64,000 nt of DNA from Bacillus sp. V5-8f (GTDB lineage Bacteria; Bacillota; Bacilli; Bacillales; DSM-1321). How positions within the stretch are numbered: position 1 is the stretch's first letter; each line of letters begins with the position of its first letter. The notes below the pieces were generated by a model. The model ran no database searches. It saw only the letters and a list, made by a program, of their open reading frames with translations, and was not told the DNA's origin. The translations under genes and the position numbers were made by a program. The DNA lies in contig NZ_PGUW01000006.1 in assembly GCF_002863565.1 (NCBI RefSeq), positions 1 to 64,000 on the forward strand, in the 5' to 3' direction. This document shows positions 33,231 to 42,304 of this stretch, piece after piece.

Positions 33231-35015
33231 ATGTCTAATCAAACAGAAACATTAATCAAAGGCGGCGCCTTTTTAATTGAAGAAATTTCGCATGAGCAAG
33301 TGTTCACACCAGAAGATTTTACAGATGAACAGATCATGATTGCAAAAACAACCGAGGATTATGTAACGAATGAGGTTCTTCCTCAGGTTGAGCACCTTGA
33401 GAACCATGAATTCGATCGTTCCGTCAAATTGCTTAAGCAGGCTGGCGAGCTTGGATTGCTTGGTGCGGATGTTCCAGAAGAATACGGCGGCCTTGGCCTT
33501 GACAAGATCAGTTCAGCTCTTATTACGGAAAAAATGGCACGTGTTGGCGGTTTCTCTATCACGCATGGTGCACATGTAGGGATTGGGTCTCTGCCTATCG
33601 TCCTTTTTGGTAACGAAGAACAAAAACATAAATACCTCCCAGCGCTGGCTACTGGTGAAAAGATTGCCGCTTATGCCCTGACTGAGCCGGGTTCCGGTTC
33701 TGATGCGCTTGGTGCCAAAACAACTGCAAAATTAAACGCTGAAGGAACACATTATGTATTAAATGGTGAAAAGCAATGGATCACTAATGCAGGGTTTGCT
33801 GATGTATTCGTGGTTTATGCGAAAATTGATGGGGAGAAATTCACTGCATTCATCGTGGAACGTGAATACCCAGGGGTTTCTACCGGTGCTGAAGAAAAGA
33901 AAATGGGTATCAAAAGCTCATCTACCCGTACACTGATATTGGAGGATGCACAGGTTCCTGTAGAAAATCTTCTTGGAGAAGTTGGTAAAGGCCATGTCAT
34001 TGCTTTCAATATCTTGAATATCGGCCGTTATAAATTAGGCGTAGGTGGCGTCGGTGGAGCGAAAAATGCTTTTGCATTGGCTGCGGCTTATACAAACCAG
34101 CGCCAGCAATTCAAGACTCCACTTTCTTCCTTTAACCTTACAAAAGAAAAACTTGCTACAATGGCATCGAAAATCTATGCTTCTGAAAGCTCTGTATGGC
34201 GTACAGTTGGGCTTTTCGAACAACGCATGAGCAAGCTTACTGATGAAGAAGTGAAAAACGGGAAAGAAGTGGCGAACTCCATTGCTGAATATGCCATTGA
34301 ATGCTCACTTAACAAATTCTTTGCATCTGAAGTATTGGATTATGTTGTGGACGAAGGCGTTCAGCTTCACGGCGGATATGGCTTCATGCAGGAATATGAA
34401 ATTGAACGCGCATACCGTGATTCACGCATTAACCGTATTTTTGAAGGTACGAACGAAATCAATCGCTTGCTGGTACCTGGTACATTCTTGAAGAAAGCAA
34501 TAAAAGGAGAACTGCCTCTTCTTCAAAAAGCCCAAGCACTCCAGGAAGAATTAATGATGATGATGCCTGAAGAACCTGGCGATGAGCCATTGGCACAAGA
34601 AAAAATGCTTGTGAGAAATGCAAAGAAAATCGGCTTGTTGGCAGCTGGCCTTGCTGCACAGAAATTTGGCACAAAGCTTGAGCAAGAACAGGAAATCCTC
34701 GTGAATATCGCTGATATCGCATCATTTGCTTATGCGATGGAATCTGTTGTGTTGCGTACAGAAAAAGCAATCGCAGCAACAGGGCTTGAAAAGAACCAGC
34801 AAAAAGTGCTTTATACAGAAATTTTCTGTCAGGAAGCATTCAACCAAATTGAACAACATGCCAAAGAAACCCTTATTGCTTCAGAAAGCGGAGATACTTT
34901 ACGCATCATGTTATCCGCACTTCGTAAATTGACAAGATACAACCCAATCAATGTGATTGCGAAGAAGCGTGAAGCTGCTGCGAAAATCATCGATACAGAA
35001 AAATACGCTTTGTAA
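33231..35015 (+). CDS. fadE: acyl-CoA dehydrogenase FadE
   Basis: A 594-residue FAD-dependent acyl-CoA dehydrogenase that introduces the first double bond in beta-oxidation. The signature ALTEPGSGSDALGAKTTA (about 144-161) and GEKQWITNAGFADVFVVYAK are typical, as are the C-terminal QLHGGYGFMQEYEIERAYRD and IFEGTNEINRLL. The length, about 200 residues beyond simple ACADs, reflects the extra C-terminal helical region of the VLCAD/FadE type. AGGAGG precedes the ATG. It ends the fadNAE operon with a clear terminator. Confidence 0.95.
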   Translation: MSNQTETLIKGGAFLIEEISHEQVFTPEDFTDEQIMIAKTTEDYVTNEVLPQVEHLENHEFDRSVKLLKQAGELGLLGADVPEEYGGLGLDKISSALITEKMARVGGFSITHGAHVGIGSLPIVLFGNEEQKHKYLPALATGEKIAAYALTEPGSGSDALGAKTTAKLNAEGTHYVLNGEKQWITNAGFADVFVVYAKIDGEKFTAFIVEREYPGVSTGAEEKKMGIKSSSTRTLILEDAQVPVENLLGEVGKGHVIAFNILNIGRYKLGVGGVGGAKNAFALAAAYTNQRQQFKTPLSSFNLTKEKLATMASKIYASESSVWRTVGLFEQRMSKLTDEEVKNGKEVANSIAEYAIECSLNKFFASEVLDYVVDEGVQLHGGYGFMQEYEIERAYRDSRINRIFEGTNEINRLLVPGTFLKKAIKGELPLLQKAQALQEELMMMMPEEPGDEPLAQEKMLVRNAKKIGLLAAGLAAQKFGTKLEQEQEILVNIADIASFAYAMESVVLRTEKAIAATGLEKNQQKVLYTEIFCQEAFNQIEQHAKETLIASESGDTLRIMLSALRKLTRYNPINVIAKKREAAAKIIDTEKYAL

Positions 35016-35045
35016 TTTGGCTTTACACTATAGATAGCTGCCATG

Positions 35046-35081
35046 CGGGAATATCCTTTTGATGGGTATTCCCGTTTTTTT
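35046..35081 (+). terminator. terminator of the fadNAE operon
   Basis: CGGGAATA pairs with TATTCCCG, followed by seven T residues. Confidence 0.9.
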
Positions 35082-35188
35082 CATAAACGTTTGATTTATG
35101 AGTTTTTTATGAAAAAAAGAAAATAATTACAGCATATACTTTGTATTGGGAAAAGAAAACGGGTATTCTAGGAGTAGGTGGTGAAAGA

Positions 35189-35548
35189 ATGGCCTTAACA
35201 TTTTATTGGTATCCAAAATGCGGAACATGCAGAAAGGCAAAAAATTGGTTAAACAGCCATGATATTCAATATACTGAAGTCCATATTGCCGAAAATCCCC
35301 CTTCCCGATCTGTAGTGGAAGATTTATACCACAACAGTGGTTTGGAATTAAAAAAGTTTTTTAATACAAGCGGACAAAAGTACAGGGAACTTGGTTTGAA
35401 GGACAAATTAAAGACTGCAACTGAAGAGGAAATGCTCGATTTATTGGCAAGCGACGGCATGCTGCTCAAAAGACCGATTGCCACTGACGGACAAAAGGTA
35501 ACGGTTGGGTTTAAAGAGGAAGAGTACGAAAAAACTTGGCAATCCTAA
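35189..35548 (+). CDS. yusI: ArsC/Spx family protein YusI
   Basis: A 119-residue thioredoxin-fold protein of the ArsC/Spx family. It has the N-terminal CxxC at Cys11 and Cys14 (WYPKCGTCRKAKNW) and the KRPI motif near residue 92 (LLKRPIATDG). B. subtilis YusI (118 residues) holds the same place between fadE and gcvH. It is not a proven arsenate reductase, and its partner is unknown. The ATG at 35189 follows AGGTGGTGA; an in-frame ATG 16 codons earlier is less well placed. Confidence 0.9.
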   Translation: MALTFYWYPKCGTCRKAKNWLNSHDIQYTEVHIAENPPSRSVVEDLYHNSGLELKKFFNTSGQKYRELGLKDKLKTATEEEMLDLLASDGMLLKRPIATDGQKVTVGFKEEEYEKTWQS

Positions 35549-35621
35549 TCATTGCCAAATATATCATAATCTATTTTCATAAATAGATATACTTTATTAC
35601 ATATGCATGGAGGTACTAATC

Positions 35622-36005
35622 ATGACAACACCAAAGGAACTTCTTTATTCTGAAGAGCATGAGTGGGTAAAAACGGAAGGTGATAATGTCCGTGTAGGGA
35701 TTACACACTTCGCACAGTCGGAATTAGGAGATATTGTGTTTGTGGAACTTCCTGAAGTAGGCGATGAAGTTACTGCGGACCAGCCGTTTGGCAGCGTAGA
35801 ATCCGTAAAAACTGTATCAGAGCTTTATGCCCCTGTTAGCGGAAAGGTTGTTGAGGTGAATGAAGACCTTAATGACAATCCAGAGTTTGTAAACGAATCT
35901 CCGTATGAAAAAGCATGGATGATTGTTATTGAGCCTTCCGACAGAAGCGAGCTTGATAACTTGATGAGTGCTGAAAAGTATGAACAAATGACGAACGAAG
36001 GATAA
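35622..36005 (+). CDS. gcvH: glycine cleavage system H protein
   Basis: A 127-residue lipoyl carrier. The opening [11 protein letters not shown] and the lipoylation site Lys63 in [12 protein letters not shown] are diagnostic. It shuttles the aminomethyl group between GcvP, GcvT and GcvL. In B. subtilis GcvH is also the relay on which LipM and LipL act to lipoylate other complexes, so it connects to lipA at 54.6 kb. It is not clustered with gcvT/gcvP, as in B. subtilis. GGAGG lies 9 bases before the ATG. Confidence 0.97.
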   Translation: MTTPKELLYSEEHEWVKTEGDNVRVGITHFAQSELGDIVFVELPEVGDEVTADQPFGSVESVKTVSELYAPVSGKVVEVNEDLNDNPEFVNESPYEKAWMIVIEPSDRSELDNLMSAEKYEQMTNEG

Positions 36006-36012
36006 ACAACAA

Positions 36013-36046
36013 TGGAGAAGGCTGTTATATGCCTTCTCCATTTTTA
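36013..36046 (+). terminator. terminator of gcvH
   Basis: A 10-bp perfect stem (TGGAGAAGGC with its complement) is followed by TTTTTAT. Confidence 0.9.
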
Positions 36047-36200
36047 TCATACCCTTCCATGTTTTCTAAATGGCATCCCAGGGAAAAAAGGAAATCGTTT
36101 CTTGATGAAGGCGCTTGATTGTTAGGAAATCATAATAAAAACAATGTAAGTTTATTTCATTCTGCCTCTGTTTGATGGGGGTTGAAACAAGGTGATGGCA

Positions 36201-36563
36201 ATGGAAAGCGGACTATTGGAAAAAGTGATCATTGTTGAAGGTACCTCTGACAAGAAGAAAGTGAAAAGCGTGCTAAGGGAACAAATCGAGATCATCTGTA
36301 CCAATGGTACAATATCATTGGCCAGGCTAGATGAACTTGTTGACGAGTTATTTGATAAGGATGTATATATCCTTGTGGATTCAGATGAATCAGGTGAAAA
36401 ATTAAGAAAACAATTCAAGCGGGAACTTCCGGAGGCTTCACATCTATACATAGATAAAATGTACAGGGAAGTTGCCTCAGCACCCGCGTATCATATAGCA
36501 ACTGTATTATTAGGTGCCAATATTGATGTGAATATGGAATTCGTAGAACAAAGGATGAGTTAA
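36201..36563 (+). CDS. yusF: Toprim-domain protein YusF
   Basis: A 120-residue protein with a single Toprim fold: the N-terminal Glu motif VIIVEGTSDKKKV and the DxD motif ILVDSDESGEKLRK near residues 58-71 are both intact. It resembles primase/OLD-type Toprim domains and RNase M5, and corresponds to B. subtilis YusF by sequence and position. Nuclease activity is plausible but unproved. The ATG at 36201 is chosen from the AAGGTGAT just upstream; GTG or ATG codons 2-3 codons earlier are possible. It lies 6 bases before yusE. Confidence 0.85.
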   Translation: MESGLLEKVIIVEGTSDKKKVKSVLREQIEIICTNGTISLARLDELVDELFDKDVYILVDSDESGEKLRKQFKRELPEASHLYIDKMYREVASAPAYHIATVLLGANIDVNMEFVEQRMS

Positions 36564-36569
36564 CACCTT

Positions 36570-36878
36570 ATGCAGGAATGGACAGATCAGGAATTGCAAG
36601 TTGCGATACAATGGAAAAGAACCTTTTGCCTTTATTTATATACACCGATGTGCGGCACCTGCCAGGTAGCGTCCCGGATGCTTTCCATCGTGCTGGAAAT
36701 GCTGCCGGATCTCACATGTGGCCAAATGAATATTAACTTTGCAAGAACCATCCCGGCCAAATATGAGATTGAAAGCGTACCCTGTCTACTGATTTTTAAA
36801 GAAGGCCAATTGGAAAGGAAAATATATGCCTTCCAATCAGTCCCATTCCTATATGAGACTCTGAAGGAATTGGTTTAA
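36570..36878 (+). CDS. yusE: thioredoxin-like protein YusE
   Basis: A 102-residue thioredoxin-fold protein with active-site Cys28 and Cys31 (TPMCGTCQVA) and the cis-Pro region IESVPCLLIFKEG. The WCGPC motif of true thioredoxin is replaced by MCGTC, suggesting a specialised reductant. There is no signal peptide. It follows yusF by 6 bases, the order seen in B. subtilis, and its ribosome binding site AAAGGATGAG overlaps the end of yusF. The physiological partner is not known. Confidence 0.88.
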   Translation: MQEWTDQELQVAIQWKRTFCLYLYTPMCGTCQVASRMLSIVLEMLPDLTCGQMNINFARTIPAKYEIESVPCLLIFKEGQLERKIYAFQSVPFLYETLKELV

Positions 36879-36919
36879 AAAGCAGGTCGCCGGGGGTGTG
36901 CCTCCCAAAATAAAATCAA

Positions 36920-36948
36920 TTGACTGCTAAATGGAAGTATGGTATATT
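36920..36948 (+). promoter_or_regulatory. promoter of the first S-box transcript
   Basis: TTGACT (36920-36925), a 17-base spacer and TATATT (36943-36948). Confidence 0.7.
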
Positions 36949-36983
36949 TTCCAGTAAATACAATTAATTGAATATTCAATTTA

Positions 36984-37123
36984 ACTTATCAAGAGAGGCG
37001 GAGGGACTGGCCCTTTGAAGCCCGGCAACCGGTAATGACATACACGGTGCTAATTCCAGCAGAGTAATGGCTCTGGCAGATAAGGAGAGATAAAAGTCCT
37101 CTTCTTATAGAAGGGGATTTTTT
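36984..37123 (+). promoter_or_regulatory. SAM-I riboswitch (S-box) upstream of the metY-type gene
   Basis: Conserved S-box blocks appear in order: CTTATCAAGAGAGGCGGAGG, GAAGCCCGGCAACC, GGTGCTAATTCC and AGATAAG. A 9-bp terminator (TCCTCTTCT with AGAAGGGGA, 37097-37117) and six T residues follow. SAM binding should promote termination and switch the downstream gene off when methionine/SAM is sufficient. Confidence 0.96.
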
Positions 37124-37194
37124 GTTACTCCCGTACTGCGTGTACATAGCCGAAGGAATCTCTAAAAATGAATAAAGAAGGAGTGTGCAACAAA

Positions 37195-38514
37195 ATGTCT
37201 GATCAGCAAAAAAACTACCGTTTCGAAACACTAAGCATCCACGGCGGTCTGGAAGCGGACCCAGTTACGGGAGCAAGGGCGTTGCCTATATATATGAGCA
37301 ATGCGTACCTCTTTAAAGATACCGAACATGCCGCAAACTTATTCGGGTTAAAAGAGCCAGGTTACATTTATACCCGGATCCATAATCCGACTGTGACGAC
37401 ATTTGAAGAACGGGTCTCGCTGCTTGAAGGCGGGATCGGTGCCCTTGCAGTTGCAAGCGGTATGGCTGCGATCACTATGTCCATCCTGAACATTGCAGGT
37501 GCGGGTGATGATATTGTCGCCGCTTCAACTTTATACGGCGGAACGTACAATCTTTTTGCGACTACTCTTCCAAGGTATGGAATTAAGGTCCATTTTGTCG
37601 ACCCTTCCGACCCTGAAAATTTTAGGACTGCCATCACACCGAACACGAAAGCGATTTTTGGGGAAACGATAGGCAATCCGAGCCTTCAAATACTAGATAT
37701 TGAAAAGGTTGCAGCCATTGCTCACGAAGCAGGCATTCCGTTAATCATAGACAATACCTTTGCCACTCCTTATTTATGCCGCCCGATCGAGTTTGGGGCC
37801 GATATCGTTATTCATTCTGCAACTAAGTGGCTTCTTGGAAATGGGACGACACTGGGGGGGATTATTGTTGATGGTGGGAAGTTTGATTGGAATTCCCCTA
37901 AATTTCCGGGATTTACTGATCCAGATCAAAGCTATGGAGGAATTGTATATACAGAGGCAGTTGGAGCCGCTGCTTATATTACCAAGGCGCGTGTCCAGCT
38001 GCTCCGTGACCTCGGCCCGGCAATCAGTCCTCAGAATGCGTTCCAATTTACACTGGGGCTTGAGACCCTCCATGTGAGAATGAAAGAACATATTGCCAAT
38101 ACAATAAAGGTCATTGATTATTTGGAAAATCACCCTGGTGTCAAATGGGTCACCTATCCGGGAAATGTTGACCACCCTGATAAAGAACTGGCGGATAAAT
38201 ATTTGCCAAAAGGCGCGGGTTCTGTCGTTGTTTTTGGCATTGAAGGCGGAAAAGAAGCCGGCGCCAAATTAATCAACGCTATTAGACTATGGTCTCATGT
38301 GGCCAATGTGGGAGATGCGAAAAGCCTGATCATCCATCCCGCAAGTACAACCCATCAGCAGTTGAATGCCGGCGACCTTATCAAATCTGGAGTGAGTGAA
38401 GATTTGGTCCGATTGTCGGTAGGCATTGAAAACGCAGAAGACTTAATTGAGGACCTGGAGCAGGGCCTCCAAAAGGCGACAGGCCAGGTATCGCTTGTAG
38501 CGAGGTCAACATAA
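37195..38514 (+). CDS. O-acetylhomoserine (thiol)-lyase family enzyme, MetY-like
   Basis: A 439-residue PLP enzyme of the Cys/Met metabolism family, long enough for the MetY type (about 430) rather than MetB/MetC (about 380). PLP would bind Lys211 in IHSATKWLLGNG, after DNTFATPYLCRP; YTRIHNPTVTTFEERV holds phosphate-binding residues of the neighbouring subunit. It sulfhydrylates O-acetylhomoserine with sulfide to homocysteine. The S-box directly upstream confirms a methionine-pathway role. The start at 37195 has AAGGAG 11 bases upstream; an in-frame ATG nine codons earlier is possible. Confidence 0.9.
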   Translation: MSDQQKNYRFETLSIHGGLEADPVTGARALPIYMSNAYLFKDTEHAANLFGLKEPGYIYTRIHNPTVTTFEERVSLLEGGIGALAVASGMAAITMSILNIAGAGDDIVAASTLYGGTYNLFATTLPRYGIKVHFVDPSDPENFRTAITPNTKAIFGETIGNPSLQILDIEKVAAIAHEAGIPLIIDNTFATPYLCRPIEFGADIVIHSATKWLLGNGTTLGGIIVDGGKFDWNSPKFPGFTDPDQSYGGIVYTEAVGAAAYITKARVQLLRDLGPAISPQNAFQFTLGLETLHVRMKEHIANTIKVIDYLENHPGVKWVTYPGNVDHPDKELADKYLPKGAGSVVVFGIEGGKEAGAKLINAIRLWSHVANVGDAKSLIIHPASTTHQQLNAGDLIKSGVSEDLVRLSVGIENAEDLIEDLEQGLQKATGQVSLVARST

Positions 38515-38582
38515 AACGACCATAGACGCATAATAGTTAAAACAAAGAAATTTTGCTAAATATATGAATACAGCCATATGCA

Positions 38583-38612
38583 TTGACACTCTCTCTTTTA
38601 CCATGATAAAAT
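38583..38612 (+). promoter_or_regulatory. promoter of the metNIQ transcript
   Basis: TTGACA (38583-38588), an 18-base spacer and TAAAAT (38607-38612), about 50 bases before the S-box. Confidence 0.75.
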
Positions 38613-38660
38613 CACTACCATAATAAAAAATGAACTTATTAAAAAATTCATATAGTTACT

Positions 38661-38823
38661 GCTCTTATCAAGAGAGGTGGAGGGATGTGCCCGATGAAGC
38701 CCGGCAACCGGCAAAGTGTGATAACTTTGAAAAGGTGCCAATTCACACAAAGCGGACGCTTTGGAAGATGAGAGAAAGGCTTACGATTAATATGCCTTTC
38801 TGCTCATGCAGAAAGGCCTTTTT
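38661..38823 (+). promoter_or_regulatory. SAM-I riboswitch (S-box) upstream of metNIQ
   Basis: CTCTTATCAAGAGAGGTGGAG, GAAGCCCGGCAACC, GGTGCCAATTC and AGATGAGAG are the expected S-box blocks. The terminator is a perfect 10-bp stem (GCCTTTCTGC, 38794-38803 with 38808-38817) followed by a T-run. The upstream AGAAAGGC (38774-38781) can pair with the 5' arm of that stem as antiterminator. Confidence 0.96.
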
Positions 38824-38915
38824 CATTGTCGTGCCTTCACCTTTCAAAGGTCGCTAGACGAAGAGATTACTATATACTAAGTTCATAGCTTTCATTGGAG
38901 AAGAGGTGAGTTCAG

Positions 38916-39950
38916 GTGATTACACTTTCAAAAGTGAGTAAAATATTTCGTTCCGGTTTTGGCTCAGGGGAAACAATTAAAGCGGTTGATAATGTCAATT
39001 TGACAATCAACCAGGGAGAAATCTTTGGAATTATCGGGTATAGCGGGGCCGGAAAAAGCACGCTGATCCGGATGCTTAATGGCTTGGAGACCCCCACTGA
39101 AGGTACAGTCGTTGTAGCGGAAAATGAAGTATCCAAAATAAAAGGGGCACAGCTGAGACGTGCAAGGCAGGAAATCTCGATGATTTTCCAGCACTTCAAT
39201 TTGCTTTGGTCCCGGACTGTCCATGAAAATATTTCATTCCCTTTGGAAATCGCCGGAGTACCAAAAGAAGAACGCGACGCCAGGGTAAAGGAGCTTATTC
39301 AATTGGTCGGCCTCGAGGGAAGAGGAGATGCATACCCTTCCCAGTTGAGCGGGGGTCAAAAACAGCGGGTAGGCATAGCCAGGGCGCTTGCTAATAATCC
39401 AAAAGTTTTGCTTTGCGATGAAGCGACTTCAGCATTGGATCCCCAAACAACGGATTCAATCCTGGAACTGCTTGTCGATATTAATAAACGACTCGGTCTA
39501 ACTATTGTTCTAATCACTCATGAAATGCATGTTATCAGGAAAATCTGCCATCGCGTTGCAGTCATGGAAAGTGGACGTATTGTAGAAATCGGACCGGTTT
39601 TGGATGTATTCAGAAATCCGGTTGAACAGATTACGAAACGATTTGTACAGCAAGTTACGGAACCTGAAGAAACAAAGGAAACAATTTCCCATTTATTACA
39701 ACGCTACCCTAAAGGGAAAGTCATCCAGCTTAGCTTTGTTGGGGAAAACGCCGAGAGTCCCCTAATAACCAACTTGATCCGTAAATTTCAGCTTGATGTG
39801 AATATCGTTCAAGGGAAAATTTCACAAACACAAAATGGGGCATACGGGACATTATTTGTACATGTAGATGGTAAGAGCGAAGAAATCGCCCGCGCACTGG
39901 AATATATTAAAGCTCAGCAAGTTGGCGTGGAGGTGATTTCAAATGACTGA
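38916..39950 (+). CDS. metN: methionine ABC transporter ATP-binding protein MetN
   Basis: A 344-residue ABC ATPase. Walker A is GYSGAGKST at 41-49, the signature is LSGGQKQRVGIARAL, Walker B is VLLCDEATSALDPQT, and the switch His stands in LITHEMHVI. A C-terminal domain of about 90 residues (ACT-like NIL domain, from about 255) senses methionine in the family and gives transinhibition. The start is GTG at 38916 behind GAGGTGAG. It overlaps metI by 8 bases. Both the S-box and the NIL domain point to methionine import. Confidence 0.96.
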   Translation: MITLSKVSKIFRSGFGSGETIKAVDNVNLTINQGEIFGIIGYSGAGKSTLIRMLNGLETPTEGTVVVAENEVSKIKGAQLRRARQEISMIFQHFNLLWSRTVHENISFPLEIAGVPKEERDARVKELIQLVGLEGRGDAYPSQLSGGQKQRVGIARALANNPKVLLCDEATSALDPQTTDSILELLVDINKRLGLTIVLITHEMHVIRKICHRVAVMESGRIVEIGPVLDVFRNPVEQITKRFVQQVTEPEETKETISHLLQRYPKGKVIQLSFVGENAESPLITNLIRKFQLDVNIVQGKISQTQNGAYGTLFVHVDGKSEEIARALEYIKAQQVGVEVISND

Positions 39951-40611
39951 GGAATTACTGCCTAACGTGGAATGGGACCGAATTATCGAAGCTACAAATC
40001 AAACATTGTATATGACTGCCATATCAGTTGTTGCAACCTTTGTTTTAGGAATTTTACTTGGTTTGATCCTGTTTTTGACCTCAAAGGACAATATTTGGGA
40101 AAATCGGTTTGTCAATGTCATCATCAGTGCATTCGTTAATATCTTCAGATCGATTCCCTTTATTATATTAATCGTATTGCTTATCCCATTTACTAAGGCG
40201 ATCATGCAAACAATGATTGGGGAAAATGCGGCATTGCCTGCATTGATTATCGGCGCGGCACCGTTTTATGCCCGTTTGGTTGAAATTGGGCTTCGGGAAA
40301 TCGATAAAGGGGTAATTGAAGCGGCTAAATCAATGGGTGCCAAAACAGGAACTATTATCTGGAAGGTTTTGCTTCCAGAATCAATGCCAGCATTGGTATC
40401 AGGCATTACCGTAACTGCTATAGCATTAGTAGGTTATACAGCTATGGCGGGTGTTATTGGAGCAGGAGGCCTTGGCAACCTGGCATACCTGGATGGCTAC
40501 CAGCGTAATCATAATGATGTAACAGTGGTAGCTACTATTATCATTTTAATACTAGTCTTCATCCTTCAATTTGTAGGAGACTTTATTACTTCAAAGCTTG
40601 ATAAAAGATAA
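39943..40611 (+). CDS. metI: methionine ABC transporter permease MetI (MetP)
   Basis: A 222-residue permease of the MetI type with about five transmembrane segments. The EAA loop that contacts the ATPase is seen as EAAKSMGAKTGTIIWKVLLPES (about residues 126-147), and FRSIPFIILIVLLIPF near residue 70 is typical. It forms a homodimer channel for methionine with MetN. The start overlaps metN by 8 bases. It is followed after 20 bases by the binding-protein gene. The gene is called metP in B. subtilis. Confidence 0.96.
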   Translation: MTEELLPNVEWDRIIEATNQTLYMTAISVVATFVLGILLGLILFLTSKDNIWENRFVNVIISAFVNIFRSIPFIILIVLLIPFTKAIMQTMIGENAALPALIIGAAPFYARLVEIGLREIDKGVIEAAKSMGAKTGTIIWKVLLPESMPALVSGITVTAIALVGYTAMAGVIGAGGLGNLAYLDGYQRNHNDVTVVATIIILILVFILQFVGDFITSKLDKR

Positions 40612-40631
40612 AAAAATAGGAGATGATTCAC

Positions 40632-41471
40632 ATGAAGAAATTGTTAAGCCTTGCATTCATTCTAGTATTGTCAATTGTTCTGGCTGCATGCGGCTCAGGT
40701 AATGAGTCAAGCGGAGGAGGCAGTAAAGAAAGCGAAACAACCAAATTGGTTGTTGGTGCATCAAACGTGCCTCATGCTGAAATCCTTGAAGAAGCTCAGC
40801 CGTTGCTTAAGGAAAAGGGAATTGAGCTTGAAATCAAGCCGTTCCAGGATTATATTTTGCCAAATAAAGCTTTGGATGAAAAGGAGCTTGACGCTAACTA
40901 CTTCCAGCACATTCCTTACCTTGAAGCACAAATGAAAGAACATGGCTATAAATTTGCTAATGCTGGCGGCATCCATATCGAACCTATTGGAATCTATTCT
41001 AAGAAGTACAAAAAACTAGAAGACCTTCCAAAAGGTGCAACAATCATCATGAGCAGTTCTGTGGCTGACCATGGCCGTGCGCTTTCTATGCTTGAAGCAA
41101 AAGGCGTGATCACGCTTAAAGAAGGCATTGATAAAACAACTGCTACTACTAAAGACATCGTGAAAAATGAAAAGGGCCTAAAATTTAAGACTGATATCGA
41201 AGCATCCCTTTTACCACAGGTTTATGAAAACAATGAAGGTGATGCTGTATTAATCAACTCTAACTATGCAATTGATGCAGGCTTGAATCCTGTAAAAGAT
41301 TCAATCGCAATTGAAGATTCAAAGTCACCGTATGTTAACGTCATTGCCGTGAGAGCAGGGGACGAAAATAAAGAAGCAATCAAATCACTTGTAGAAGTTT
41401 TACGCTCTGAGAAGATCCAGGAATTCATTAAAAAAGAATATAAAGGTGCAGTGCTTCCTGTAAGTGAATAA
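40632..41471 (+). CDS. metQ: methionine-binding lipoprotein MetQ
   Basis: A 279-residue NlpA-family binding lipoprotein. The lipobox VLAAC places the lipidated Cys at residue 20, and a Ser/Gly-rich linker follows. The mature domain opens with KLVVGASNVPHAEILEEAQP and includes ANYFQHIPYLEAQMKE and GGIHIEPIGIYSKKYK, all diagnostic of methionine-binding MetQ. TAGGAGATG precedes the ATG at 40632. It delivers D- or L-methionine to MetNI and closes the S-box operon. Confidence 0.96.
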   Translation: MKKLLSLAFILVLSIVLAACGSGNESSGGGSKESETTKLVVGASNVPHAEILEEAQPLLKEKGIELEIKPFQDYILPNKALDEKELDANYFQHIPYLEAQMKEHGYKFANAGGIHIEPIGIYSKKYKKLEDLPKGATIIMSSSVADHGRALSMLEAKGVITLKEGIDKTTATTKDIVKNEKGLKFKTDIEASLLPQVYENNEGDAVLINSNYAIDAGLNPVKDSIAIEDSKSPYVNVIAVRAGDENKEAIKSLVEVLRSEKIQEFIKKEYKGAVLPVSE

Positions 41472-41475
41472 AAGA

Positions 41476-41509
41476 TATAGAAAACTCGCCAAAAGGCGAG
41501 TTTTCTATA
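41476..41509 (+). terminator. terminator of metNIQ
   Basis: A perfect 15-bp stem (TATAGAAAACTCGCC and its complement) has an AAAA loop. The T-run is inside the stem (TTTTC). Confidence 0.8.
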
Positions 41510-41642
41510 GTTAAAATATGCGTTTTTTACCTTGCGGTTCTCCGGAACGGCTTTTTTATTTCTTTCATGCAGGAACTCAAGAATATATATAGCCCCTCTG
41601 GAAATACTATACACGACATTCACTCCAAGGAGCTGATTTAAA

Positions 41643-42005
41643 TTGAGTAATGAACCGACAAATCCTTCCGAGGCTGCCATCCATGAATATAAAGAGGGCC
41701 TTGGAGTATTTATGCAGAAAATGCCGGATCTTGCGCAGCATTATAATGCCTTTACAGAAGCTTGCTTTAGGGAAGGGACTCTTAGTTATAAAGAGAAACA
41801 ACTAATCGCACTAGGCATAAGTGTCTACTCCCAAGATGAATATTGTATTTTGTACCATGTGAAAGGATGTCTTGATCACGGAGCCAGCGAACAAGAGATT
41901 ATGGAAGCGATTGGTGTTTCTGCTGCATTTGGAGGAGGAGCTGTCATGAGCCAGGCAGTGACTCTAGTCCAGGATGCTATCCAGGAATTGTCCGGGCTTC
42001 ATTGA
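41643..42005 (+). CDS. yurZ: carboxymuconolactone decarboxylase family protein YurZ
   Basis: A 120-residue helical protein of the CMD/AhpD-like family. The redox-type motif has Cys68 and His72 (DEYCILYH), preceded by LIALGISVYSQDEY; the second Cys of the AhpD CxxC is absent, so a peroxidase role is doubtful. The start is TTG at 41643 with AAGGAG 10 bases upstream. B. subtilis YurZ occupies the same site between metQ and sufC. The function is unknown; its fixed place beside the Fe-S operon is the only hint. Confidence 0.88.
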   Translation: MSNEPTNPSEAAIHEYKEGLGVFMQKMPDLAQHYNAFTEACFREGTLSYKEKQLIALGISVYSQDEYCILYHVKGCLDHGASEQEIMEAIGVSAAFGGGAVMSQAVTLVQDAIQELSGLH

Positions 42006-42006
42006 C

Positions 42007-42060
42007 AAAAACTAAGTGGAATGCTGTGTTCCAAACTACAGTTATTCCACTTAGTTTTTT
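42007..42060 (+). terminator. terminator of yurZ
   Basis: A perfect 16-bp stem (AAAAACTAAGTGGAAT at 42007-42022 with 42044-42059) has a 21-base loop and a T-run at its end. It is symmetric enough to act in both directions. Confidence 0.9.
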
Positions 42061-42304
42061 TATTGATGCAAACCATAGTATATTTTGAACATTCCTCCTA
42101 GGTTTATAGGTCCTTAAAAAGAATCAAATAGTAAAATTGCGGAAATTAGAGGATTTTGGAGTAATTATATGTTTTCCAGGTTTTTAGGTTAGTGCGGCGG
42201 CATTTTTTATGTTTATTGATAGATCATTGGGGTATAAGGACTTTGTGTGCAAAAATATGCAATGATAGAATAAACAAAGATTGAACTATGGAAAGGATTG
42301 ATTC

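Noticed and set aside
35189-35548. Arsenate reductase assignment for the ArsC-family gene
   Set aside because: The CxxC and length fit the Spx/YusI group, and no arsenic genes are nearby.
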